Positions 36,558-45,135 of a DNA stretch of 64,000 nucleotides are shown here, piece by piece. The first letter of the stretch is position 1. Every line of letters starts with the position of its first letter. Source of the DNA: Algicella marina (lineage in GTDB: Bacteria; Pseudomonadota; Alphaproteobacteria; Rhodobacterales; Rhodobacteraceae); assembly GCF_009931615.1 (NCBI RefSeq), contig NZ_CP046620.1, positions 3,208,501 to 3,272,500 of the forward strand. The letters run 5' to 3'. The position numbers were made by a program, and so were the translations under genes. The notes beneath the pieces were generated by a model. That model worked only from the letters and a program-made list of their open reading frames with translations. It did not search any database and was not told the DNA's origin.

Positions 36558-37583
36558 ATGTCACTTCGCAAATACCTGTTCGCAGGAGCTGCCGCCTTTT
36601 GCAGCTCCGCGTTGCCAGCGCTGGCCGATGGCCACGAGATCGGCGCATGCCTGATCACGAAAACGGACATCAACCCGTTCTTCGTCAAGATGAAGGAAGG
36701 CGCGAGCGCCAAGGCGGACGAGTTGGGCATCAGCCTTAAATCTTACGCGGGCAAGGTCGATGGCGACCACGAAAGCCAGGTTGCGGCCATCGAAACCTGC
36801 ATCGCCGACGGCGCAAAGGGTATTTTGCTGACGGCCTCGGACACCAAGGCGATTGTCGGGGCGGTACAGAAGGCACGTGAGGCCGGCCTGCTGGTCATTG
36901 CTCTCGATACGCCGCTGGAACCGATCGACGCGGCCGACGCGACCTTTGCCACAGACAATTTCAAGGCCGGTGAATTGATCGGTGCGTGGGCGAAAGCCAA
37001 GCTGGGCGACGCCGCCGCGGATGCGAAGATCGCCATGCTCGACCTGAACGAGAGCCAGCCTTCCGTCGGTGTGCTGCGCGATCAGGGCTTCCTGACCGGT
37101 TTCGGCATTGATGTCGGCGATCCGAAGAAGTGGGGCGACGAAACCGACGAGCGCATCGTCGGCAACGAGGTCACACAGGGCAACGAGGAAGGTGGCCGCA
37201 AGGCAATGGAAAACCTTCTGCTCAAGGATGACGGTATCAATGTGATCTACACGATCAACGAGCCCGCGGCGGCAGGTGCCTATGAAACGCTGAAAGCCTT
37301 CGGCAAGGAAGAAGGCGTGCTGATCGTGTCCGTGGACGGCGGCTGCCCGGGTGTGCAGAACGTGGCCGAAGGCGTTATCGGCGCAACTTCTCAGCAGTAT
37401 CCGCTGTTGATGGCGTCTTTGGGCATCGAAGCCATCGCCGCATGGGCACAGGACGGCACCAAGCCGGAAAACACCCCCGGCCTCGACTTCTTCGACACCG
37501 GTGTGAACCTCGTGACCGACCAGCCTGCTGACGGTGTGGATAGCATTTCCGTCGATGAAGGTACGGAACGCTGCTGGGGCTGA
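36558..37583 (+). CDS. frcB: Sugar ABC transporter periplasmic binding protein (fructose/ribose type)
   Basis: A 341-residue periplasmic-binding-protein family 4 member. The signal peptide ends at PALA-DG (about residue 22-23). [50 protein letters not shown] and the C-terminal [20 protein letters not shown] are typical of ribose/fructose-binding proteins, and the closest type by eye is rhizobial FrcB. It delivers substrate to the permease and ATPase encoded next. A strong GGGAGGAG site precedes the ATG. Sugar specificity cannot be proved from sequence. Confidence 0.9.
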   Translation: MSLRKYLFAGAAAFCSSALPALADGHEIGACLITKTDINPFFVKMKEGASAKADELGISLKSYAGKVDGDHESQVAAIETCIADGAKGILLTASDTKAIVGAVQKAREAGLLVIALDTPLEPIDAADATFATDNFKAGELIGAWAKAKLGDAAADAKIAMLDLNESQPSVGVLRDQGFLTGFGIDVGDPKKWGDETDERIVGNEVTQGNEEGGRKAMENLLLKDDGINVIYTINEPAAAGAYETLKAFGKEEGVLIVSVDGGCPGVQNVAEGVIGATSQQYPLLMASLGIEAIAAWAQDGTKPENTPGLDFFDTGVNLVTDQPADGVDSISVDEGTERCWG

Positions 37584-37609
37584 CATGCCCTGACTTCTGA
37601 AAGCAACGG

Positions 37610-37637
37610 ATACGGCCTGCGCCGACGCGGGCCGTAT
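37610..37637 (+). promoter_or_regulatory. Intercistronic stem-loop after the binding-protein gene
   Basis: A 12-bp stem (ATACGGCCTGCG at 37610-37621, CGCGGGCCGTAT at 37626-37637, one G-U pair) with a CCGA tetraloop fills the gap between binding protein and permease genes. No U tract follows. Such elements protect the upstream message and let the binding protein outnumber the membrane subunits. Confidence 0.8.
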
Positions 37638-37658
37638 TGATTACGAAGGGGGAGCGGA

Positions 37659-38747
37659 ATGAGCGAACAGGCAACCGATAGCGGCGACAGCGGCCTGACC
37701 GGCGCTGACACGCGTCAGGCAGAGTTCGAGGTGCACAACAAAGGTGTTCTCGGCCATATCCAGCACGCGCTGCACGTAAACCCGACGCTGGTGCCGGTGA
37801 TCATCCTGCTCCTCTCCGTCGCCGTGTTCTACGTCGCGACGGACGGCAAGCTGCTGACCGGACTGGCCATCAAGGTAACGCTGGAGCAAACGGCGATTGT
37901 CGGAATTCTCGCCTGCGCCCAGACGCTGGTGATCCTGACGGCCGGTATCGATCTCTCGGTGGGCGCTGTAATGGTTCTGAGCTATGTCGCGATGGGACAT
38001 CTCGCCGTGACCTATGGTGTACCGACGCCTCTGGCCATCATCGGCGGCATGCTGGTTGCGATGTTGTGCGGTCTGGCCAACGGGCTGCTGGTGACGCGCT
38101 TGCGGCTGCCACCGTTCATCGTGACACTGGGGACCTGGCGGATCGTGCTGGCAACGGTGTTTCTGTATACCGGTTCGCAATCCATCCGGTCGCAGGATAT
38201 CGATGCCGAAGCCCCCGCGCTGAAATTCTTCGGCGAACGGGCCGAACTGTTCGGCCTGCAATTCAAGATCATGGGCGTGCCGCAAATCTGGGCGCTGGTA
38301 TTGATGATCGGAGTCTTCGTTGTCGGCTGGTATGTGCTGCACCGAACGGCGTGGGGCCGGCATGTTTACGCGGTGGGCGACGACGCACCGGCGGCTGAAC
38401 TGGCCGGTGTCGCGACAAGCCGGGTTCTGATTTCGGTATACGTGGTCGCGGGGGCTGTCTGTGGCCTTGCAGCCTGGGCCGCGATCGGACGCGTGGGTTC
38501 AATATCGCCTTCGTCCTTTGCAGAAGCAAATCTCGAAAGCATCGCAGCCGTGGTGATCGGCGGCACTTCACTGTTCGGCGGGCGCGGCACAATTCTGGGC
38601 ACGCTGTTCGGCGCACTTACCGTAGGCGTGTTCACGACCGGGCTGAAACTGGCCGGGGCAGACCCGCAATGGGTATTGTTCGCTTCCGGATGTCTGATCA
38701 TTGTGGCGGTGGCCATCGACCAATGGATCCGGAGGGTTTCATCATGA
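37659..38747 (+). CDS. frcC: Sugar ABC transporter permease (FrcC type)
   Basis: A 362-residue BPD_transp_2-family permease with about 8-10 transmembrane helices. TAGIDLSVGAVMVLSYV and GLANGLLVTRLRLPPFIVTL are the RbsC-type signatures, and IAAVVIGGTSLFGGRGTILG is the conserved coupling region. The N-terminal 40 or so residues are hydrophilic. Its stop overlaps the ATPase start as ATGA. GGGGGAG lies upstream of the ATG. Confidence 0.93.
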   Translation: MSEQATDSGDSGLTGADTRQAEFEVHNKGVLGHIQHALHVNPTLVPVIILLLSVAVFYVATDGKLLTGLAIKVTLEQTAIVGILACAQTLVILTAGIDLSVGAVMVLSYVAMGHLAVTYGVPTPLAIIGGMLVAMLCGLANGLLVTRLRLPPFIVTLGTWRIVLATVFLYTGSQSIRSQDIDAEAPALKFFGERAELFGLQFKIMGVPQIWALVLMIGVFVVGWYVLHRTAWGRHVYAVGDDAPAAELAGVATSRVLISVYVVAGAVCGLAAWAAIGRVGSISPSSFAEANLESIAAVVIGGTSLFGGRGTILGTLFGALTVGVFTTGLKLAGADPQWVLFASGCLIIVAVAIDQWIRRVSS

Positions 38748-39514
38748 CGGACGCAGTTCTTCAGGCGCGCGGGCTGGTAAAGCGGTATGGCCGCGTCACA
38801 GCGCTCGACCATTGCGACTTCGACCTGATGCCGGGGGAAATCCTCGCGGTGATCGGAGACAACGGCGCGGGGAAATCGACACTGATCAAGGCTCTGTCGG
38901 GTGCGGTTCAGCCCGACCATGGTGAAATCTGGCTGAACGGGCAGACGGTGCGTTTCGGCTCTCCCATCGCCGCGCGCGAACACGGGATCGAAACCGTATA
39001 TCAGACGCTCGCACTCTCGCCCGCGCTCTCGATTGCCGACAACATGTTCATGGGCCGCGAGATCCATAAGTCTGGCGTTCTCGGCAACATTTTCGGAATG
39101 CTGGACCGCACGAAGATGGAGACGCAGGCGCGGGCGGCGCTGAACGATCTGGGGCTCATGACCATTCAGAACATCCGCCAGCCGGTGGAAACTCTTTCTG
39201 GTGGGCAGCGGCAGGGTGTGGCCGTGGCACGGGCTGCCGCATTCGGATCAAAGGTCATCATCCTGGATGAACCTACGGCTGCCCTCGGCGTGAAGGAAAG
39301 CCGTCGGGTTCTGGAATTGATTCAGGATGTGAAATCACGCGGCATTCCGATTATTCTGATCAGCCACAACATGCCTCATGTATTTGAGGTTGCAGACAGA
39401 ATTCACATTCACCGGCTTGGAAAGCGGCTGACCGTGATCAATCCGAAGGATTATTCGATGTCGGATGCCGTGGCGCTGATGACCGGGGCGATGCAGGCTG
39501 AAAACGCAGCCTGA
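38744..39514 (+). CDS. frcA: Sugar ABC transporter ATP-binding protein (FrcA type)
   Basis: A 256-residue single-domain ATPase: Walker A GDNGAGKST, signature LSGGQRQG, Walker B VIILDEPTAALG, and H-loop SHNM. Unlike RbsA/XylG it has one ATPase domain only, as in FrcA of Sinorhizobium. The ATG at 38744 overlaps the permease stop; a longer reading from 38669 lies inside the permease gene. No fructokinase (frcK) follows, unlike the rhizobial operon. Confidence 0.92.
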   Translation: MTDAVLQARGLVKRYGRVTALDHCDFDLMPGEILAVIGDNGAGKSTLIKALSGAVQPDHGEIWLNGQTVRFGSPIAAREHGIETVYQTLALSPALSIADNMFMGREIHKSGVLGNIFGMLDRTKMETQARAALNDLGLMTIQNIRQPVETLSGGQRQGVAVARAAAFGSKVIILDEPTAALGVKESRRVLELIQDVKSRGIPIILISHNMPHVFEVADRIHIHRLGKRLTVINPKDYSMSDAVALMTGAMQAENAA

Positions 39515-39545
39515 CGCGGCCTTTGCACCACTTAATTCTGTGTCC

Positions 39546-39590
39546 CAAATGTGGGGAAGTTCGGGCGAAATGTCGGGAACGTCACATTTG
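39546..39590. repeat. Widely spaced inverted repeat upstream of the PstS-like/OmpA gene
   Basis: CAAATGTG (39546-39553) and CACATTTG (39583-39590) are perfect 8-bp inverted copies separated by 29 bases, about three helical turns. The pair lies 83-127 bases upstream of the next gene. It may be a paired regulator site; no family is suggested by the sequence. Confidence 0.4.
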
Positions 39591-39672
39591 ACCGGGTAAT
39601 TTTCTTGCTTGGAAAGACATACGGAGCGCAGAATGTGAGCGTAGCATAGCCCAATAAATAGTGTGTTGTTCC

Positions 39673-41229
39673 ATGTACCCAGTCCAGTATCGGGAGGTCC
39701 GGACCCGCTTTTCCGGCATATTCAAACCGCTTTCAGTTTCCTCCGCGGCGCTTGCAGTCGCGCTGATGTGCACGGCGCCGTCCGTTGTTTCGGGCGAGGA
39801 AGTTGTTCTGAAATCAAATGATGGCTCCACGTATCTCAAGGGCGACCTGCTCTCGTACGATGGAGAAATGTTCCGCCTCGGCACGACGATAGGCACCCTG
39901 CAGATCGCCGCGCTTTCGGTGGAATGCGAAGGGGCCGCGTGCCCCTCTGCCCGGACTTCCGAAATGCCATTGCGCGTGCTGGGGGGCACGCCAAAGGTCG
40001 CCGATCTTATCGGTGCTCTGGTTTTCGGATTGGGCGAGGAAATGAACACGCGGCCCCAACAACGGATGATCTCGCCTGAAAAAATGAGCTTTTTGCTGAA
40101 TGGCACGGACCCGGATGATCCTCACCAGATCGTGGTGGCATCTGGTGACGCGGCAGCAGATACGCGAGCACTGCACGACGGACATGCGGACATGCTTATC
40201 GGCTCTCGGCTCGAGGTCGAGGGCGAGGATATGGCCAAGTACCTTCTGGCTCATGACGCGATGGTCGCGCTCGTTTCACCGCAGTCACCGCGAAACGCCC
40301 TGACCCTTCAGGATCTGTCCGGCGTCTTACGTGGAACCGTAACCAACTGGTCTGAGCTTGGCGGTCCAGACCTGCGTATCGTTCTGGCCTGGCCGGAGGA
40401 CGACCCGGAACTGATGTCGGCTTTGACCGCAAGGTTCGGGACGTTAACCGAGCATGGACGACGCATGTCGGCGGACCGGATGGCGGACTTCGTGCGGCGC
40501 ACACCCGCGGCAATCGGTTTTTCCCGCTACTCCAATCGCCGCTCCGCCAAACCGATGACCCTGGTCTCCGACTGCGGTCTTGTGACGGCAATCACTGATT
40601 TTACCATCCGGACAGGCGACTACCCTCTGTCCTTGCCGGTGAACCTGTATCACAAGGCGGGCGGTGGCGGTCCTGATGCGAATTCGCTGATCAAGTTCGC
40701 CATGTCGAGGGAAGGGCGGGAGTTGATAAGTGATGCCGGTCTGATCGCACCGGGCATGGCGACCACGGGGATCGATGCCCTGGGACCTTTCATGATCTCG
40801 GCAGTTACAGCGGCGCGCGGAGAGGCGGAACTGGCGGATATTCAGGATCTGTTCAACCATCTCGTGGGAGCGGAGCGCACATCTGCCGTCCTGCGGTTCG
40901 ACTCCGGTTCCTATCGGATCAACGTGGCGACACATGGCGATCTCTCGGAGCTTGCCGCGGACCTTGCCGGAAGACTCGGTGACCATTCGGAACTGGTGAT
41001 CGTGGGATTCACCGACGAAGTCGAGGCCAGTCAGCAGCGGCGGGATCTGGCGCGGGCACGCAGCGAAGCGGTGCGGGATGGACTGCTGGCAGCGGGATTG
41101 CCGGAGAACACGACCGCCAGGATACAGACCTTGGCTTATGAAGCCATAGCACCGATCGGCTGCAACAGTGACCCGGAGGGCAGGGCGCAGAACCGGCGTG
41201 TGGAACTCTGGGTGCGGCAGGCTTCGTGA
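39673..41229 (+). CDS. Exported PstS-like substrate-binding domain fused to OmpA domain
   Basis: A 518-residue periplasmic protein. The signal peptide ends near VVSGEE (about residue 38). Residues about 135-350 resemble a phosphate/PstS-type binding protein (DMLIGSRLEVEGEDMAKYLL, LQDLSGVLRGTVTNWSELGG, PAAIGFSRYSNRR). The C-terminal 120 residues are OmpA-like (ELVIVGFTDEVEASQQRRDL, EGRAQNRRVELWV). This architecture suggests a peptidoglycan-tethered binding or sensing protein rather than a transporter subunit, since no permease is nearby. The ATG at 39673 has no clear ribosome site; a GTG at 39661 is the alternative start. Confidence 0.82.
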   Translation: MYPVQYREVRTRFSGIFKPLSVSSAALAVALMCTAPSVVSGEEVVLKSNDGSTYLKGDLLSYDGEMFRLGTTIGTLQIAALSVECEGAACPSARTSEMPLRVLGGTPKVADLIGALVFGLGEEMNTRPQQRMISPEKMSFLLNGTDPDDPHQIVVASGDAAADTRALHDGHADMLIGSRLEVEGEDMAKYLLAHDAMVALVSPQSPRNALTLQDLSGVLRGTVTNWSELGGPDLRIVLAWPEDDPELMSALTARFGTLTEHGRRMSADRMADFVRRTPAAIGFSRYSNRRSAKPMTLVSDCGLVTAITDFTIRTGDYPLSLPVNLYHKAGGGGPDANSLIKFAMSREGRELISDAGLIAPGMATTGIDALGPFMISAVTAARGEAELADIQDLFNHLVGAERTSAVLRFDSGSYRINVATHGDLSELAADLAGRLGDHSELVIVGFTDEVEASQQRRDLARARSEAVRDGLLAAGLPENTTARIQTLAYEAIAPIGCNSDPEGRAQNRRVELWVRQAS

Positions 41230-41250
41230 GAGACCGTGGCGCACGCAATG

Positions 41251-41274
41251 TTAAGTCGGTGTTAAGCACTTAAC
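41251..41274. promoter_or_regulatory. CtrA-like box and overlapping palindrome
   Basis: TTAA (41251-41254), seven bases, TTAA (41262-41265) matches the spacing of the alphaproteobacterial CtrA half-sites (TTAA-N7-TTAA). It overlaps a perfect palindrome GTTAAG-CA-CTTAAC (41261-41274). The element lies about 45-70 bases upstream of the small membrane ORF at 41318. Assignment to CtrA is inference from the motif. Confidence 0.5.
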
Positions 41275-41317
41275 CATAATTCTCTCCGTGTTGCGTTGAT
41301 CGTAAAGGAGAGTTGTT

Positions 41318-41401
41318 GTGTTCGATCTGGCCACTTTCGCCGAACTTGGGAACGCCATGCTGGTGATTGGCGGGGCGGCGACCCTGCTATATTTCAGCTA
41401 A
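41318..41401 (+). CDS. Predicted 27-residue membrane microprotein
   Basis: A GTG start at 41318 is preceded by a strong AAAGGAG at the right distance (eight bases) and opens a short frame ending in TAA. The peptide begins MFDLATFAEL and continues as one hydrophobic helix (AMLVIGGAATLLYF), ending in Ser. A CtrA-like box lies upstream and a terminator-like hairpin follows 30 bases later, so it looks like a complete one-gene transcription unit. I do not recognise a family. Confidence 0.55.
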   Translation: MFDLATFAELGNAMLVIGGAATLLYFS

Positions 41402-41431
41402 AGGCATTCCTGACCCGGACTGCGGCGGCAG

Positions 41432-41453
41432 GGAAGCCCCCGAGGGGTTTTCC
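41432..41453 (+). terminator. Terminator-like hairpin after the microprotein ORF
   Basis: GGAAGCCCC (41432-41440) pairs with GGGGTTTTCC (41444-41453) around a CGA loop, with one bulge and one G-U pair. T-rich sequence (TTTT within the arm, then GTTTCC) resembles a weak intrinsic terminator. Confidence 0.5.
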
Positions 41454-41536
41454 GTTTCCAGCCGTGGCCCGACTCCGGGAGTGACAAATTCATCCCGATC
41501 TGGCCTCATGGCGCGGACACTGAAAAGGTCCCTGCC

Positions 41537-42862
41537 ATGAGCCATGTTTTTCCCCGCCACTGCCACAGCAAACTTCCCACAGCTGTTGGGGGCGAGGGTT
41601 GCTACCTGATCGACAGCAACGGGAAACGTTATCTCGACGGATCCGGAGGCGCAGCCGTTTCGTGCCTCGGGCACGGCAATCCGGCAGTGACAGCGGCAGT
41701 GGCGGAGCAGATGCAGGCGGTCGCCTTTGCCCATACCGGTTTCTTCACGTCCGAACCTGCGGAAATGCTGGCGGACTACCTGATTGCACGGGCACCCGGC
41801 ACACTCGATCGCGTCTATTTCGTGTCGGGCGGATCGGAGGCAGTGGAGGCGGCCATCAAGCTGGCGAGGCAATATTGCCTGGAACGCGGAGAGCCGGAAC
41901 GTCGGAACGTCATTGCGCGGCGGCAGAGCTATCACGGCAACACCATCGGTGCGTTGGCGGCCGGCGGCAATGCGTGGCGGCGGGAGCCGTTTTTGCCGAT
42001 CCTGCCCGAAATGAACCACATCGACCCGTGTTATGCCTATCGCTACCAACGCGACGGCGAGACAGAAGAGGCCTATGGGCAGAGAGCCGCGCAGGCGCTG
42101 GAGGAAGAAATCCTGCGGCTGGGACCGGAGAGCGTGATGGCCTTTATCGCCGAGCCGGTGGTTGGTGCCACTCTCGGAGCCGTGACAGCGGCAGCAGGCT
42201 ATTTCACCGCTGTCCGTGAAATTTGCGACAGATATGGTGTCTTGCTGATCCTTGACGAAGTGATGTGCGGGATGGGCCGCACGGGTCACCTATTCGCCTG
42301 TGATGCTGACGGCGTAGCGCCGGATATCCTGTGCATAGCCAAGGGTCTTGGAGCGGGATACCAGCCCATCGGCGCAATGCTGTGCTCGAAGCAGATCTTC
42401 GACGCGATTGCGGACGGCAGCGGCTTCTTTCAGCACGGCCACACTTACGTCGGTCATCCAACGGCAACAGCAGCCGGGTTGGCGGTTGTGCAGGAGATCG
42501 AGTCGCGAGATTTAATTGCCCAGGTACGGCAGCGTGGACACGTCCTGCGATCAGCGTTGGAGGAAGCTTTCGGACAGCATCCCAACGTTGGCGACATTCG
42601 GGGGCGCGGGTTGTTCTTGGGGCTTGAACTGGTGGCCGACCGCCAGAGCAAGGAGCCGCTGGATCCGGCGATGAAGGTGGCGGCGCAAGTGAAGGCGGCG
42701 GCGTTCGAAGCCGGGCTTATCTGTTATCCGATGCCTGGCACGGTCGATGGGCGCAAGGGCGACCACATCCTGCTGGCGCCACCGTTCATCATCGAGGAAG
42801 CGCAGGTCGGGGAACTGGTAGAGAAACTGGATACGGCAATGCGTGCCGTGCTGCCGGGCTGA
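41537..42862 (+). CDS. Class III PLP-dependent aminotransferase
   Basis: A 441-residue fold-type I enzyme. PLP contacts are SGGSEAVEAAIKLAR (97-111), YHG at 132-134, Asp240 (LLILDEVMCGMGRTG) and the Schiff-base Lys269 (LCIAKGLGAGYQP). The sequence resembles omega-amino acid:pyruvate or taurine/diaminobutyrate-type aminotransferases; donor specificity cannot be read from it. AAAAGG precedes the ATG. Neighbouring genes give no pathway clue; it converges on DUF2794 with a four-base gap. Confidence 0.92.
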   Translation: MSHVFPRHCHSKLPTAVGGEGCYLIDSNGKRYLDGSGGAAVSCLGHGNPAVTAAVAEQMQAVAFAHTGFFTSEPAEMLADYLIARAPGTLDRVYFVSGGSEAVEAAIKLARQYCLERGEPERRNVIARRQSYHGNTIGALAAGGNAWRREPFLPILPEMNHIDPCYAYRYQRDGETEEAYGQRAAQALEEEILRLGPESVMAFIAEPVVGATLGAVTAAAGYFTAVREICDRYGVLLILDEVMCGMGRTGHLFACDADGVAPDILCIAKGLGAGYQPIGAMLCSKQIFDAIADGSGFFQHGHTYVGHPTATAAGLAVVQEIESRDLIAQVRQRGHVLRSALEEAFGQHPNVGDIRGRGLFLGLELVADRQSKEPLDPAMKVAAQVKAAAFEAGLICYPMPGTVDGRKGDHILLAPPFIIEEAQVGELVEKLDTAMRAVLPG

Positions 42863-42866
42863 GCGG

Positions 42867-43217
42867 TCAGGCTCCGTCGACCGCGCGGATCAGCTTCCGC
42901 TCCAGTACCCGCATGACCGTCCGCAGATCATTGCCACGCTTGAGGATGTGACCATCCATGGCAATGACGGCGTATTGTCCCTGGGCATTCGCAAGTTTCG
43001 GACGTTTCTCGATGCGGTATAGCGGGTGTTCGGCGGTATGACGGAAAATCGAAAAGACAGCGACGTCCTTGAGCATGGCAATTCCGTAGTCCCGCCATTC
43101 GCCGGCGGCGACCATGCGCCCGTAGACATTGAGGATCACTGAAAGTTCGCGGCGGTGAAAGGCGACCTGCCCCTGCGGCTGCGGAAACGGGACAACGGTA
43201 CTGACACGTTTGTTCAT
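42867..43217 (-). CDS. DUF2794 family protein
   Basis: A 116-residue soluble protein of the alphaproteobacterial DUF2794 family, recognised from FHRRELSVILNVYGRMVAAG, EWRDYGIAMLKDVAVFSIFR and PLYRIEKRPKLANAQG. Function is unknown. The ATG at 43217 is preferred; a longer reading needs a TTG at 43253. It diverges from the structured region and gamma-glutamyltransferase gene. Confidence 0.85.
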   Translation of the reverse strand: MNKRVSTVVPFPQPQGQVAFHRRELSVILNVYGRMVAAGEWRDYGIAMLKDVAVFSIFRHTAEHPLYRIEKRPKLANAQGQYAVIAMDGHILKRGNDLRTVMRVLERKLIRAVDGA

Positions 43218-43267
43218 GAAAGGGAGTGTTCCCGATAAGCTTTCATTTGGCAAGTAACGCTACGTCA

Positions 43268-43457
43268 GCGGCAAAAATCGCACCCGCCCCAGATTGACCA
43301 CATTCCGAGCAACACCTTGCCCCGAATCCTCGGGATAAGAAACTCGTTGCTCAGGCGAGCATTGTCCCGGCAGGTTGGTCATAAGCCCCCACTCATACCA
43401 GCCTGTCGGGGCCGCTCGCGGGGCAACGCTAAACCCCCCTCTCAAAATCAGTGCCGC
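43268..43457 (+). ncRNA. Candidate structured RNA, 6S-like architecture
   Basis: No convincing protein is encoded in the 337-base gap 43218-43554. Within it, GCGGCA (43268-43273) can close with TGCCGC (43452-43457), giving about 190 nt. Inside is a long stem: GTTGC/GCAAC (43346-43350, 43423-43427), GCGAGC/GCTCGC (43355-43360, 43414-43419), and a 14-bp apical arm (43366-43379 with 43397-43410) with a 17-base loop. A small hairpin CCCGA/TCGGG (43321-43334) lies on the 5' side. Two non-Watson-Crick positions in the apical arm are G-U pairs only in plus-strand RNA, favouring that strand. Size and closing stem, bubble and apical stem recall 6S RNA, but I cannot verify the family. Confidence 0.45.
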
Positions 43458-43554
43458 AAACGCCTGTTTTGCATGCAATCCTGCCATTCGGGCTGGTAGC
43501 CGCATGCGCCCCGTCTATAGTGCCGGGCAATGTGAGAATGAGGGACCCGACAAG

Positions 43555-45135
43555 ATGCGTGATTTCCAGATACCAGGCCGTTCCATGGTGATTGCCGATA
43601 ACGGCATGGCGGCAACCTCGCATCCATTGGCCAGCAAGGTGGCGGTGCAGATCCTGGAGCAGGGTGGCAATGCGGTCGATGCCGCCATTTCCGCTGCCGT
43701 TCTTCTGGGCATTTGCGAGCCGCAGATGACGGGGCTCGGCGGGGATTGTTTCGTTTTGGTAAAGCCAGCGGGCGAGGAGCGTGTCATTGGGCTGAACGGC
43801 TCCGGTCGGGCACCCGCCGCTTTGGATGCCGGCGCCTTGCGTGCGAAGGCCGCTGTCATCGACGAAGGCAGCGCTGATGCCGTGACCATTCCCGGCGCCG
43901 TCGACGCCTTCGTGACTTTGGCAAAGGATTGGGGACGGCTGGGGCTGAAGACCTGCCTTGCCCCGGCAATTCACTATGCGGAACAGGGTGTGCCCGTGGC
44001 ACCACGCGTGGCCTTTGACTGGGCGGAGGCCGCGGACAGCCTTCAGGGCACAGCGCGGGAGGATTTCCTGCTGGCAGGAAAGGCTCCGATGGCGGGACAG
44101 GTGTTTCGCGCACCCAAGCAGGCCGAAGCCTTGCGGGAAATCGCACTTGAAGGGCGGGCCGGTTTCTATGAAGGCGCGGTGGCCGAAGATATGGTGGGGG
44201 CGTTGCGCGCAGCCGGCGGCTGCCACACGCTGGAGGATTTTGCCGAGCAGCGCTGCGAGTACGTCGAACCGATCACCGGCACCTACAAGGGGCATGAGCT
44301 GATCGAGATGCCGCCCAACGGTCAGGGTGCCGTGGCGATCCTGCTGGCGAACATGCTTGCCGAGTTCGATATCGCCTCGATGGACCCGTTCGGGGTAGAG
44401 CGGACCCATATTGAGGCGGAGGCTGTGAAGCTGGCGTATGACGCACGAAATCGATTCATCTCCGATCCCTCCGAGGCCGGGAAGTATCTCGACCACATGC
44501 TTTCGACCGAAACGGCACGCAAGCTTGCGGCACTGATCGACATGGAGCGGGCGATGGACGGGCCGGGAAAACTGGCGGAAGCGGTTCACAAGGACACGAT
44601 CTATCTGACGGTGGTGGACAGGGACCGCATGGCGGTATCGCTGATCTACTCGATATTCCATTCCTTCGGGTCCGGGCTGTCGTCCGACAAGTACGGCATA
44701 CTGTTCCAGAACCGCGGCGCGGGATTCACACTCACCGAGGGTCATCCGAACGAGGCCGGGCCGGGCAAACGGCCGATGCACACTATCATTCCGGCGATGC
44801 TGAAGAAGAACGGGCGGATCATGCTGCCGTTCGGCGTGATGGGCGGACAGTACCAGGCGGCAGGACACGGGCGGTTTTTGACCAACATCGTGGACTTCGG
44901 CATGAATCCGCAGGCGGCAATTGACGGCCCGCGCGCGTTTCCGCACGACGGTGTGCTCGACCTCGAACGCGGCTATTCCGAAGCGGTCGGCCAAGGGTTG
45001 GCGGCGAAGGGCCACAAGCTGGCGACGCCAGAAACCGCGATCGGCGGGGCGCAGGCGATCTTGATCGACGAAGAGGGCGGATTGCTCTGGGGTGCATCAG
45101 ATCCGCGCAAGGATGGTGCGGCGCTGGGTTACTGA
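43555..45135 (+). CDS. ggt: Gamma-glutamyltransferase-family protein (Ntn hydrolase)
   Basis: A 526-residue GGT-like precursor expected to self-cleave before Thr348 (HKDTIYLTVVDRD), where the usual TTHxSVVD motif appears as DTIYLTVVD. The nucleophilic Thr and VVD remain, while the second Thr and His are changed. MAATSHPLASKVAVQILEQG, GGNAVDAAISAAVLLGICEP and GLGGDCFVLV are family blocks. No signal peptide is visible, so it is probably cytoplasmic, like YwrD-type members. Substrate may be glutathione or another gamma-glutamyl or acyl amide. The start at 43555 follows GAGGGA; the reading from 43375 crosses the structured RNA region. Confidence 0.9.
   Translation: MRDFQIPGRSMVIADNGMAATSHPLASKVAVQILEQGGNAVDAAISAAVLLGICEPQMTGLGGDCFVLVKPAGEERVIGLNGSGRAPAALDAGALRAKAAVIDEGSADAVTIPGAVDAFVTLAKDWGRLGLKTCLAPAIHYAEQGVPVAPRVAFDWAEAADSLQGTAREDFLLAGKAPMAGQVFRAPKQAEALREIALEGRAGFYEGAVAEDMVGALRAAGGCHTLEDFAEQRCEYVEPITGTYKGHELIEMPPNGQGAVAILLANMLAEFDIASMDPFGVERTHIEAEAVKLAYDARNRFISDPSEAGKYLDHMLSTETARKLAALIDMERAMDGPGKLAEAVHKDTIYLTVVDRDRMAVSLIYSIFHSFGSGLSSDKYGILFQNRGAGFTLTEGHPNEAGPGKRPMHTIIPAMLKKNGRIMLPFGVMGGQYQAAGHGRFLTNIVDFGMNPQAAIDGPRAFPHDGVLDLERGYSEAVGQGLAAKGHKLATPETAIGGAQAILIDEEGGLLWGASDPRKDGAALGY

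Noticed and set aside
36561-37586. 341-residue minus-strand ORF, same length as the sugar-binding protein
   Set aside because: Exact mirror of the plus-strand binding-protein gene; no signal or family match. Antisense shadow.
43260-43505. 81-residue minus-strand ORF in the DUF2794-ggt gap
   Set aside because: No family resemblance, no ribosome site, and it coincides with the base-paired RNA candidate, which explains the sequence better.
43429-45015. 528-residue minus-strand ORF
   Set aside because: Antisense to the GGT gene, with no recognisable motif; the plus strand encodes a clear family.
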